Source: Cyrtodaria siliqua (taxonomy: Eukaryota > Mollusca > Bivalvia > Adapedonta > Hiatellidae). From it: DNA of 64,000 bases. Each line of letters opens with the position of its first letter. Positions within the stretch are counted from its first letter, which is position 1. The notes under the pieces were generated by a model. The model saw nothing but the letters and a program-made list of their open reading frames with translations. It was not told where the DNA came from and did no database searches. Below are positions 1-11,800 of this stretch, in pieces. The stretch lies in assembly GCA_037043455.1 (NCBI GenBank), contig JAWPHD010011229.1, forward strand, positions 1 to 64,000, read 5' to 3'. Position numbers and translations under genes: made by a program.

Positions 1-365
1 ACAAAGAAAGAGACAAAAAAAACAGAAAGGGTGGTGAAGACAGGGTTACCGACTTGGAACGGTTAGTAGGCAATAAGGCCTACTGGTTAGCTTGAATCAA
101 TTTTATATGCGCGCAATTCTCGCCATTATCCTGTCTTCAGCGCCCAAATAGACAAGACAGTGTAAACAAAAATGAAAAGAGACAAAAAATAACAGAAAGG
201 GTGGTGAAGACAGGTTAACGACTTGGAACGGTCAGTAGGCAATAAGGCCTACTGGTCAGTAGGCAATAAGGCCTACTGGTTAGCTTGAATCGATTTTATA
301 CGCGCACAATCCTCGCTATTATCCTGTCTTCGGCGCCCAAATAGACAAGAGTGTAAACAAAACTA
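1..365. repeat. Local tandem duplication, about 171-bp unit, two copies
   Basis: Bases 1-170 recur from about 172, with 'acagaaagggtggtgaagac' in both. The second copy carries an extra internal duplication of a near-palindromic 24-bp piece (agtaggcaataaggcctact). No coding potential is evident. Confidence 0.8.
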
Positions 366-1800
366 CATCCCATCAAAAGGAATTCTTTAACAATTAAGTT
401 CACATCCAGAGAAACTAACTAAAGAAACACATACAAAATAATGAAAATCTCGGGATGTATCCAGAATCGTACTGAACAACCATAGTAGTAACAGCTAAAG
501 AGAAAACCAATCTAGGGTACGACCGGAAAACCCGAGGGACGGAAGCTCATGTACCCACCTCCCTTAGTTGGGGTTTCAGTAGGTGCAATCATAGAGTACC
601 AAGAGGTAGTCCAGTCATCGTACAAGTGAAAAGTGAAGCGTAATGACTGACTGTAGAGGGGTCAATCACTAAACATGCAGTGCGCTGTAAAACCAAAGGG
701 TTATATCCTTTTCTGGTGAACTTACAAATTAAATTTGTAAAGCAGTCAGGAAACCCGTCAGACCCCTTTAACTTTCGAAGTTTATAGACCACATCTCCAT
801 AAAATGAGGGTTGTGATATGCCTAGTCGCAGAAGTGTTTTAAGGCTTCTTGTTTGTCTGTTTGCGTGTTTGTTTCTGTGTTTTGTGGTTGACTGTCCTCC
901 TTGAATGCTACTTTCCCTGTCCGATCTTTTTATATTTCTTTTGGTGTTGTACTTTTCAAGCAGGCCCTCGTTGCGGCGGTAGAATTTAGAGAAAGATCTA
1001 CATAGTTTGTTATAACGAAAGCTCTGCTGAAGAAGTTTATTTGTAATAACTTGATTGCGATCATTGAAGTCTATAACATCATTACACGCTCTAGCAAATC
1101 GAATGAGCTAGGAGATCTACACCCCGTATGAGGTAGCACTAGGTACATCTCCATCCAGGTGTGGTTAGTTAAACACTCAACCTGGCTTTGGCTTAGGTGT
1201 AATCTCTTTATTACATTTACGCACAGCTTCTGTAATGTTCTCAACGGAATACATGTTTGTTTACAAGACTGTAACTTTGTAACTTCAACTATTTTGTGTT
1301 TGTGATGTCGTTTGCATTTTTTTATTACTTTAGCCTTTTCGTTTGTCTGTTTGCGTGTTTGTTTTTGTGTTTTGTGGTTGACTGTCGTCCTTGAATGCTG
1401 CTTTCCCTGTCCGATATTTTTATCCTTCTTAGCATGTTCGCTAAAATTGATTTTTTTTTATATAAATTATTTTTGTACCCAGATACCGTTTTTCACACTA
1501 TTTTCCTATATAATGACCAAAGCAAGTTGAAATATTGACCTAAAAAATATTTAACCAAAAAATTAAACTTAGCTAGATTTCAGCTATAAATGTGTGTGGT
1601 GGGAGTGATTACTGTAACAGAAAGGGAGAAGTAACCACTGCGGGGAGTTTGATGTATGATAGTATAAAGCACAAAGTTGTTACAGACGAAGGTTGTTCAT
1701 CATTTTTCAATTGTTTGAATAGCGTATGACAGGGCGAAATTTTGTCAGCGTTTTCATTTTCTAAATGACTTAGAAGAATATAAAAAGTAGAAGTGACGTT
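366..1800. other. Upstream non-coding stretch with an 80-bp dispersed direct repeat
   Basis: No convincing gene is seen. Two copies of an 80-bp segment (about 848-925 and 1338-1414, sharing 'gtttgtctgtttgcgtgttt' and 'ttgaatgct.ctttccctgt') lie 490 bp apart. The minus-strand frame 589-792 (67 codons) could be a retroelement fragment, but I cannot tie it to a family. Confidence 0.5.
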
Positions 1801-1849
1801 ACTGGTATTATTAATGAAACAATAGTCAAAAATGTACATGCTTATCTAA

Positions 1850-2880
1850 CGTTATTTGTTTTACTTTATGCTGATGATACTGTTGACAATGAATTAGATT
1901 TGCATCCTCGCGATCTCGTGATTTAGATTTGCAGATGGCACTTAAACGTTTAGAGAATAGTGTGATTACTGGAAACTTTCATTAAATGAAAACAAGACTA
2001 AAATTAAGATGTTTAGCACGGAAACCGATCGCAAAATGTAACTTAACATTGGAAATGGTACAATAGATATTGTCCAAGACCATAAGTACCAGGAATATAT
2101 TTTCAAAAAATTGGGCATTTAGTTAGACCAAAAATACATAGCAGAACAATCAAACAAAACTTTATTTTCTTTACTATGAAAAATTAAATTACTATCGCTT
2201 CCTTTTGAAATACAATTTTTTTTTTGTTGATAAAACTGTTTAACCAATATTACTATACGGTAGCGACATTTGAGGTGTTGGAAATACATGTATTGACATA
2301 CTAGAAATAGTGCAGATTAATTCTTTTAAATTCATTTTAATCTTAAGAAATCAACTCCTTCTTTTATGGTATATGGAGAAACTGGAATCCCTCCTTTGGC
2401 TATAGACAAAAAAAGTAGAAGCTTTGGTATATTCGCTATTACAGGATTTGTATATAAAAAACATCTAGAAAGTAAACTCAGCAAGAATGGAACATTTGAA
2501 ATATATTGTATGTTCTTCTGGTTACTCGGAAATCAGGTATAGCCAGATATTTGCAAATTCAAAGTAAATGATTAAATCTTCATAGATCTAGCAACGGTTA
2601 AAAGATATTTTTATTCAAAAATGGAGGACCGAAATTGATAGAACATTAAACACTAATATGTTTAAACTTTACAAAGTAATTCTATAAAACTATTCCCTGA
2701 CGTTTTATGCAAAAGATTTATGGCTTTTATAGAAATCATCGCTTGCATAATGAAGTAGAAAGGTGGAGAGGGATACCCGTTAACGAAAGAAAATGTGTAA
2801 ATTGCAATGATATAGGTGATGAATTTCATTATCTTCTAATTTGTCCTGAATTTAGTGAAATGAGAAGAAATATGTAAATA
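1850..2880 (+). pseudogene. Decayed LINE (non-LTR retrotransposon) reverse transcriptase fragment
   Basis: Several frames with stops and shifts carry reverse-transcriptase signatures. L-L-Y-A-D-D-T-V near 1863-1886 is the catalytic Y-A-D-D box. S-F-M-V-Y-G-E-T-G-I-P-P-L near 2360-2400 resembles the thumb region. A C-terminal C-x2-C-x7-H-x4-C finger (C-V-N-C ... F-H-Y-L-L-I-C) lies near 2798-2850. It is not functional. It resembles CR1/L2-type LINEs, but the clade is uncertain. Confidence 0.75.
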
Positions 2881-3470
2881 AATTTTATTATAATCACCCA
2901 AATATTCTTAAATTCACATCATTATTATAAGTTGAAAACTATGTGCAAATAAAAACTTAGTTTATTCGTGAATAAAACTATAAAGAATGTAAGATTATAA
3001 TAACTTCATCAAGACATTTAAGTAAGGATGACCAAACACAGTACTACATTTCGTTTCTGTAGAACGGTGCGCCGTTGGTTAACAACACTGACAAAATGCG
3101 CTCTACATTTAGTTTCTGTAGGGCTGCAGAAATACAATTCAACCTTTTGTTTCCGTTAGAATGTACATGTATTATTTGCTTTTAAATGTTTTACTGTATG
3201 TCAGTTTGCGTGCGTTCATGCTTTTCTGCGTATGTACGTGTACTGTGTGAGCGCGCGCGTGCGTGCGTGTTTTCAATGTATTCTAGTAGTAGTTTGTTCT
3301 CGGTTGTTTTCATTATTGATTTATGACATGAATGTTTGAGTTGTTTATTTGATAAGAACTGCCCGCAAATACTGTAATATGGATTCAATCATACAGTCAA
3401 CAAAATATAAAATAAACTTACTTTGCAGTGCTAACTGTGCGTTATCCAATTTCACACTTGTTTAAACCAC
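2881..3470. other. Non-coding AT-rich stretch
   Basis: This stretch holds a short GT/GC-alternating run (about 3240-3275, gcgcgcgcgtgcgtgcgtgt) and no gene that can be supported. Confidence 0.5.
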
Positions 3471-3499
3471 CATGGGAGCCATTACGATTTTAGGTCAAC

Positions 3500-3530
3500 A
3501 TGGCGGATTTAACACGTCAAAGCCACATGG
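3500..3530 (+). other. Orphan first-exon-like sequence: ATG in good context, then a donor
   Basis: The sequence caacATGGCGG gives a strong start context. Ten codons follow (M-A-D-L-T-R-Q-S-H-M) and then an excellent donor (ATG/GTGAGTGG) at about 3531. No matching next exon was found before the ASPSCR1 start. It may be an alternative first exon, the first exon of another gene, or chance. Confidence 0.2.
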
Positions 3531-3912
3531 TGAGTGGAAATAAATCCTAAGTTTATTCGTATATCCTCTTTAAAACATCGGTGTTGATTGTTATTGTGTT
3601 TATGAATAATGCGGAATTAACTACAGTAGAAAACGTCAACATGTTCAAATCAATGGGAAATCTTGGTTGAATATATGGTATTTGACGAACTCCTCGTGAA
3701 ATCAATGCACGCTTCATGTTCAAACATTTTATGAATAACCCTAGTATTCTCCTACAGGAGTTTATTTACTAAAACGTCTTATGAAGTCGATATCAAAGAA
3801 TGTACACATGATTTTGGTTTACCTGAATTGACTGCTGCAAATTATATAAGTAGGTCAGTGTACGGCATTTATTTGTTTTACAACATTTGAGCGGTAGAGA
3901 ATTACGCGTATT

Positions 3913-4345
3913 AAAGTTCTCTGGCCATGTTTTGTTTCATGAACATGTTTATGTTTATTTAAATCGGAATCAGTTAGTTGTTTACAATTCACACAGTGCA
4001 ATATCTGTGAAAAGTGAGAATAAGATTTTATTTGATGACGTAGAAAACTTCGAACTTCGAACAGGTAAATTAATCCACAGATAAATGTATTTATCAATTA
4101 TCTGGCAATAGTTGTGCAGCTATATAATTCAGATTTACCTCATTTGCCCGTGCAGTCACGCAGTGGTAGAAGTAGTATCTACGTCATGCAAATAATACTT
4201 GTGTTTACATACAACTTCATGCTTTATAGTAGCGAATTTAAATATAATTATGTTTCTCTCCGGGACTGTCAAGAAATGTTCATATGATGTTTAAGAGTTT
4301 TTGTTGATAATACTTACAAAAAGGGTGGCCATTCATCTTTAAAAG
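3913..4345 (+). repeat. Dispersed 420-bp repeat, copy A
   Basis: Copy A runs from 'aaagttctctggcc' to 'gggtggccattcatctttaa'. Copies B (27916-28324) and C (50772-51189) share the same order of blocks, including 'cagtcacgcagtggtaraag' and 'ctctccgggactrtcaagaa'. No terminal inverted repeat was seen. It is probably a retroposed or transposed unit of unknown class. Confidence 0.8.
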
Positions 4346-5515
4346 CAATAGGTTGAAACATCTGTACGGATGCTTCTAAAAATGTGTACGTGTGCTTCTA
4401 ATAGAAGATACAGTATGTTTTACAAAGAATATGTTTGCAGACAATTGTCTGAGAATGTGTTTTACAAACAAGATTTAAACCAAGAATTCGATCAAGAATG
4501 TTATTCTTGTATGGTTCTGTGGAAAGCGCATATGCAATGATAAACTGATATAAACACCATAAATGCAAGTTCCCGGCTGATTTATGTCAACAACAACTCA
4601 TGTGAGTATTTCTGTTGATGTAGAAAAAAAAGTAGCATTAACATCATTAACCACTTGTGTTAAATTGTCTGTTGAAGTATGTGTGTGGTTTAACGTCATT
4701 TTAAATTATCGTTCAGTCAACTCCCGACGATGTCTATGTCTAAGGGTTTGGTGGGTGGGTGGGGGAGGGTCAGGATGCTCGCTACAACCGTAAAAGTAAA
4801 GCACCGAGATTCGTGTGCTATATTGAGGCTTAAAAATTCGAGTTATAGCTCGCCTAGCAGGGAAGTAAAGTGTTAAAAAATTCAATTGCATCTATTCCTA
4901 ACAGAACATTAATTGCTGAACTGTTTCGAGCGATGTCTGAAGAGGAAAATGTTCTTTAAAATGTAACTTCCTAGTGAGCAATCGCCTGCTGACAAAGTAC
5001 ACGAGTGATTACAAGTTTTGTTTTATGTTTACAAGATATGATCTTTACACTGTTAAGTTACACACTATGCCTACTTTATTTCTGTTGCTTGCAGCTTTGC
5101 AATGTTGCATTAAATAATCCGTTCTGAAAAAAATAATGGACATGTACAGATGAAAAAAAATAAAAAATTCCACGCCATGTTTGCGCAAAGTATCGGTTTC
5201 CACCCGTACAGGCTCCAAAAGCCCGCAGACTGTAGAGTGGCATAACTGATATGCTTAGACACCAGTAAAACGTTATTTGATGTATTTGTAGACAGACTAT
5301 AAAAAAAAACCAATGTATATTGAATAAAACTGCATCCTAGCGTGTTGTTTAATAATAAAAATACAAATAAAAGCATTTTGTTTTAAAAAAGATAGCTAAG
5401 ATTAAAAGGTATGATGGTTCTGATGCGAGAAGCCTGGTACTCATTTATTTTATTTGTTACTTGATGAGTACAGTACTATACATCAGAAGCGCGCCGTGTA
5501 ACCGAAGCTAAATTG
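4346..5515. other. Upstream non-coding stretch
   Basis: AT-rich sequence with short frames on both strands and no recognisable homology. The last nine bases (5507-5515, gctaaattg) form the left target-site copy of the long-TIR element. Confidence 0.5.
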
Positions 5516-8500
5516 GGGTAGGTATAAAACGCGGACTAACACACGCGGACTAGCGGACTGCGGACTAGCGGACTGCGGACCAGTATGGTATAAAACGCGG
5601 ACTGGTATTTTGCGGACCATGTAAATAGATGGGACAAATAATACAAATATTTTGGTTAGCAAATATTAAAAGTTAAACAAAATAAGTATGTGGTGTATGG
5701 TAATGATCATTTGAAAATAGATTTGCATGAAAATAAATTGTCAACTGCCAGTTGTAATTAGGTTCAATTGATGTTTAAAGCAAAATAATTTACATATATA
5801 TATGGTTGTTTTTAAAAAAAAAACTTTGTGTTCTTCGGACCCATGTCATTTGCACCTATGACGATTGCCACTACCTGGAATGTGATTTATTGATTACATA
5901 AATGCAGAAATATAAACACAGACCTAATAACAGAGTAGACACTACGAAACTTATCTCATCTCATATTTTAAATTGATAACTTCATACTTTTTTTTATGTT
6001 TTTGAACAAATAAGGCACCAACGCCTGCCTGATGTACTCCCTTTAAAATAAAAATGATACTGGATTAATAAATGAAGAGGCTAATTTTAATACTCAACTT
6101 GATAAAGACTTCAAAATTGCCATTTGTCCTAAAGGGACCATATACCACCTTCAATTTGCAGCCTATGAGATGACACTGGTAAGTTTGAATATGTTTATCT
6201 GATCTAGATATTGTTAATAATGAAAATGTATATATAATTGTCATTTAGCCTTTGCTTTAATATTGAAAGAAATATATTACATTTACCAACACTTTGTTGT
6301 AAAGATGCATCATAAAGTTAACATGAATAAATAATATATAAACTCCAACAATTAATTTGTAACATCACTATCACCGTACTTTGTACTGCTACTAACATCA
6401 TGTTTATCAACACTTGCATTTTATCGAATGGTAATGTCGCAACATTAATTGTTTACTTGTTTGACATATTTCAGTTGTAATCACCATTATAGGCTTTCGT
6501 ATTATTGCCACAGGCATGAGATAATCTAATCAACTATCATAAAAATCAGCAGAATTTGCAATTCAACAAGTGGCGTGCTTCTTCAATAAACAAGTATACG
6601 GTCTTGCCAGCCGCGTTTAAGATTATCATTTACTAATCGGGTCTTCAATAAACACATACAGAATTGACAGGTGTCAATCATTGTCAGTTTGAAACATCAA
6701 TATACGATATGATCCGGTAGAGAGGCATATACAGTAAACTGCCATATAGTTACATCAAGTGACAGTACTTACCGAAATATCCGGTATCAATTCCATCACT
6801 TTCATTTTTCAGATCGCTAATCTGATATCCCGGGAAACACAAATTCACAATTCTATCATCCTTAATATAGTTTGAGACGTACTTTACTTGACTGTGTCCG
6901 ATAATAAGAGACATTGTTGCTTTTATTTATTTACAAGTATGAATTATAAATCACAATCCGAATCGTCCATGTCTAGAGCACATTAAATTAAACGTTCTTC
7001 GTAGAACTCACACGACATTTTTCTGTTATAAATCACACACAAAATCAAATCAAATCAACATGTATAAGTGATTAACACAATTAACACTATTTCTACACAA
7101 ACACGATGCTTGCTTTAATTAATATAGAATGGAAGGTACCAGTAGTAGATAAGTTTTTCTTTAGACTCGCCGTGTTGATACTAGTCATTTTGGCGAGCGT
7201 TTCAATAGAAGTTTATGGTGTGCAGAAGAGTCCAGGTAGATAACATCCCTCGTCCAAAGTAGATAATCGTAGATGGCAGCAGTAGAGTTGATTGAAGAAT
7301 TCCAACGATGTTTACTATAGTTGATTAGCTTTTCTCAAGAAGATTGAAAATTTTGACCAATCGGATTGCCTGCAGAATTGTGACTAGGTCAATCCGATTG
7401 TCGGCTCGAAAAGATGATTTGAAGCTCCCCGACCAATCAGGACACAGTAGATTTGAAGCCCACCCAGTAGGTCAATCCTGTTGATTGAGAATCCCGTGAT
7501 TGTTGTCCCGTGATGTTTACGTTCTAGAACGAAACGCAGAATGATTGACGACCCCCGGAAAGTTCCCCAACTTTTGCGGAGGTGATGTTACGGCGTCCCC
7601 CATTCTGTGTCTGCTCCATGATCATGTATCCGTCATGTATCCGTGGTGATTATGTCCCAGTAGACTGCAAAAAACGGCCCTGAGAAGGGCCACGGTATCA
7701 CCCTAGTGTGGGGTGTATACCATATCAGAACGTTTCTTGTACGCTTTCAACGTTCGGCTCGATGAAACAAAACAACACCGGGCCCGACGTTGATGGTGGT
7801 CGATGATGGTCACGTTCCGGATTCCCCTGCAGGACGCGTCGACATCGCTTTAAGTAACTTAGTGCTGATGACAACTAAAACACTTCGTTGTAGATGGACA
7901 CGTCCTGCTGGTTCGATGGTATGAACGAGAATGAGAATGATGGAAGGTACCTTAGCGATCATTTAATATTTAAAGATACTATAATACAATGAGCAATGAC
8001 AGGGCACCAATGAAAATGTTGTAGGCATGAGTGAAAATAATTATAAGACTAAGACTGTTTGATATCAAAAATATTGAAATAAATATAAGATCAAACGTTA
8101 TTTTATGAAAGTGTGATCAACATCTTACATATGGTTCGAATATTAAGTAAATTAGATAAATGCAAACAACGTTCTTTTGAAGACAGTAGCTGAACATTAT
8201 CTCATAATTAACCTTTAATTAAAACAGGGATTAAAGTTCTTTTTCATCTCTGATTATATTCAAACAATCATTGTCACTAAATCATAGCGCGAAAAACTTT
8301 ACTTTGGTAAATTATTTTGCTTTAAACATCAATTGAACCTAATTACAACTGGCAGTTGACGATTTATTTTCATGCAAATCTATTTTCAAATGACTATTAC
8401 CATACACCACATACTTATTTTGTTTAACTTTAATATTTGCTAACAAAAATATTTGTATTATTTGTCCCATCTATTTACATGGTCCGCAAAATACCAGTCC

Positions 8501-8568
8501 GCGATTTATACCATACTGGTCCGCAGTCCGCTAGTCCGCGCGTGTTAGTCCGCGTTTTATACCTACCC
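5516..8568. mobile_element. 3.05-kb DNA transposon with long terminal inverted repeats (Mutator-like?)
   Basis: The ends are GGGTAGGTATAAAACGCGGA and its exact complement. The left inverted repeat runs 5516-5792 (277 bp) and the right 8308-8568 (261 bp); the left has extra copies of a 'cggactag' subrepeat. Flanks are gctaaattg and gctaaagttg, a likely 9-10-bp target duplication with one indel. Long repeats plus a 9-bp-class duplication fit Mutator-like elements. The interior shows no transposase frame, so the copy is non-autonomous. Its interior is AT-rich at the sides with a less AT-rich core (about 7130-7945) bounded on both sides by 'tggaaggtacc'. Confidence 0.85.
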
Positions 8569-8578
8569 GCTAAAGTTG

Positions 8579-8795
8579 GCCCTACTACCCCTAGCCTCGG
8601 TCACCCGGCCCGCTACTGAGTTATTAGTTCAGAACTAATACGGTCTGGCTGGTCGAGACTAGCTATTCGGGACTCAAAGTAGAGATCGAGAAGTTACGAA
8701 TGACTGCTAGAGCGATGATTTGCATTGCATAGTAGTTTTAACGGTTCACCGTTCATGAGCCCGTCAGCACAAAAAGAACAACAATACTTAAAAAT
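8579..8795 (+). promoter_or_regulatory. Probable ASPSCR1 5' region
   Basis: Only 217 bp separate the right target duplication of the long-TIR element from the start codon. The stretch is less AT-rich than its surroundings and shows no TATA box near the ATG and no clear initiator. If transcription starts here, the core promoter is squeezed against the transposon end. A 5' UTR intron placing the promoter further upstream cannot be ruled out. Confidence 0.35.
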
Positions 8796-8873
8796 ATGAC
8801 TACATTACAAGTTCTCTGTCCAAACGGACGCCGACAAAATGTAAAAACCAATCCTAACACAAAACTGTTACAG
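8796..8873 (+). CDS. ASPSCR1: ASPSCR1 exon 1 (residues 1-26)
   Basis: The exon encodes the start of the TUG ubiquitin-like domain: M-T-T-L-Q-V-L-C-P-N-G-R-R-Q-N-V. The C-P-N-G-R-R stretch corresponds to A-P-N-G-R-R in vertebrate TUG, which fixes this ATG as the start. The preceding bases are A-rich (aaaat before ATG). The donor is CAG/GTAGGG, phase 0. Any 5' UTR exon upstream cannot be seen. Confidence 0.92.
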
Positions 8874-11800
8874 GTAGGGTGTAGTAATCTTGAGTTTTAT
8901 CTATGACAATGCAATTATCAAATGAATTTAGAGAAAATATTGAACATTTCTAAATAATTTGAAAGTCTATAGACTAATAAGACGTTTAAGTGATAGGCTG
9001 ACACGGACCTCAATCAGGGAATCATCACAGGATCACATGCAGTCCCCCCCCCCCCCCCCCCCCCCCACACACACACACTTTCCCTTAGCGTCGGATGAGG
9101 ACATAAACCGGGCGGCCCCGTGTATCGGTCTATCCTCCGAGCATGTTAAAGTCCCGGATTCCTATGTATCCTTCCCCTCTCTCTGGGGCGGCTCTAAATA
9201 ACCTATACTGTGTTGTTGAGCCGTTAAACAACATTCAATTCACACCTGTTTCTGTACTACCCCCCTTAAATCTGTTTTCAATGACATACTTTGAAGTGTT
9301 CTACTTTTTTTTCAATGTTTTTTACACAGGTCAACGTTCATATAATATAGTTTTGACGCGCCACGTTTTTTTAAATACATTACACAATATTTTGAGGTTA
9401 TGTTAACTGAGTTAAGTCTCTTTCATTTTTATTAAACTTGATGACTTTTGCGGTTTCGTCTAAATAACTTTAACATTAATAGTAAGATGAAAATGTTTAT
9501 GGCAATAATATCTCGGCCAATTTTCGTTAACCAGCCATAATGCTGAAGTTATGACCCTTGGAAGTTGGATTTTTTTAATTTCCTGGTTTTGTGGCAATAG
9601 CTTTAATATTTATAATTCCATCTTGATGAAACTTTAGGACAATGTTTATGGCCATTATATCAAGACCAATTTGCGGTCAACAACCAGCCAGATTACACCT
9701 ATGATGCCAGAGATGTGGTCCTTAGATTTTTGAAATTGAAGATTTTTTGTAGTTTCCACTCAGTAACTTTAACATTTATAATCCAGTCTTGTTGAAACTT
9801 GGGGTTAATGTTTATGGGCACACTATCTCGGCCAAGTTCGATAAAAACCAGATCATACCTATCATGCCAGAGCCCATTTATTTTTAAAAATGGATGATTT
9901 TTGCCGAGGTTTTTACTACTTATCAACTGATTGGCTGTTCCTATCAGTTGATAATGCAAAAAAATTGAACTCAAGGTATAGTAATTTAACATATTAAATT
10001 CATTATCAGAATTTAATTCATTATTGAGAAGAAAAAAAAGAAAAAGAAAAAAAACCTACCTACCTACCCTATTATTTTGCCAGTGTTACCTGAACCACAC
10101 ATATTATTTTGTTTGGCCTTTCCAACTTAGATTTTCTATGGATCATTACCTTCAATTAAATCAAAGTATATAACATATAGAGTTTAATAACCAGTGTTTT
10201 TGAGATACGGGAAATATCTCCCGAGGTAGAGAAATGGCCCCGATATAAGAACGAGTGCTGAGTGCTCCACACTCGTTCTTATATCGGGGCCATTTCTCTA
10301 ACTCGGGAGATATTTTCAGTATCTCAAAAACACTGGTTATTAAACTATATAGTACTTAATTTAAAATGATATTTTATTAATATTTCTAATGATTCACGCC
10401 TTTTTACACGAGAACGCCAAGATGACGTTACGTCATACAAACAAAACAAGTGGTACCAGAACTCTTCGTTAATTTCCGTAATCGTTATTCTCTAGTGGCG
10501 GAATCTGAAGACGACGTCCGTAAAACAATCAGAACGTCATTTGGTGTTCCCGCCAGTGACGGAAAAGGCCGAGCAATGTTCCTTACTGGGAAATATCTTC
10601 CACTGGGAGATATTTCCCAGTAGTGGGAGATATTTCCCAGTAGAGCAAACGAGTAGATATAGCTTTTCCATTACCAGTATTTCCTATACAAGTCACAGAC
10701 AAATATGTAATATATAGAGAATATTATGTCAGTGCCTTTTACTATCAAGTTTATTAGGCGAGGCTCAGAAAAAGAAAACGAAGAATGGCGTGGCTCTGCC
10801 GAGCCATTCTTCGTTTTCGTGCCGCGCCTAATAAACATGATAGTAAAAGGCACTGACATAATATTCTATTTATCATGTAGATTATCCATATTTTCTGTAT
10901 GAATTACTATTATTACCTATTTCTCAGAGTGGTACGCTTATCGAGAACGTCGCCATGTTGTTGTTTTTTGTTTGTTTTATGACGTTAGTTACGTGCATGA
11001 CATCAGATAACGTTACGTACAATAAAAGCCGAGGGATTCTGTATTGATTTGCTTTATTGGTCAGTGCCTAATTAAAGCAAAATTTTATAGGTCACCCCTT
11101 TATTGGGCACAAAAGTGCATATCTGCATGATAAATAACAATACATGTTGCCTTTACAACTGATTACAATCTGTATATCTCCATAGGTGCTGGAGGAGGTC
11201 TGTCAGAAACAGAAATTTTTGCCATCAGAGGATTACAAGCTTATGTAAGTTGATTTTTGGCTCTACTAATTAAAGGTAGTACATCAGCCTTCCTGTTTGG
11301 GTTAAGAAGTGATGTACCAATTTTATTTATTAATTTAATAGATTGTAACGGATCATTAATTACTTAGGCATTGGATTGTGATGATAATCGGTAAAAGTGC
11401 ACTTTAATTTGTTGTGGAAATAGAAATAAACATGCAGTCAGGAAATACACTTGTGGAAAAACAAAAGCAAGCACACAAATAAAGACATTTAAATATCAAT
11501 TACAATCGTTTTGCTGATTGCTGATTTTAATAAAATAACTCTACAGTCTCTAGGCATAATAATGGGATGATCCTTTAAGGGTGAACCATCAACATTTTAT
11601 ATCTAGCTTTAAACAGAGGTTGCTGGATTGCTTTATTCAAAAACGGAACATTGATCTTCAAGAAAATATCAAGTTTGTATAGACATGTTAAAGATAATTT
11701 TGGATATGAAAACTATCTGAATATTTTGTGTACAAAAAGATTACGAAGTGTTTTTACTAAATTACGTTTATCTTCACATAGCTTAATTTATTAAGAATTG

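Noticed and set aside
7822..7842. Stacked restriction sites (cctgcaggacgcgtcgac) resembling a cloning polylinker
   Set aside because: No vector sequence surrounds it and the region is continuous with the transposon interior. I take it as chance, though a vector screen would settle it.
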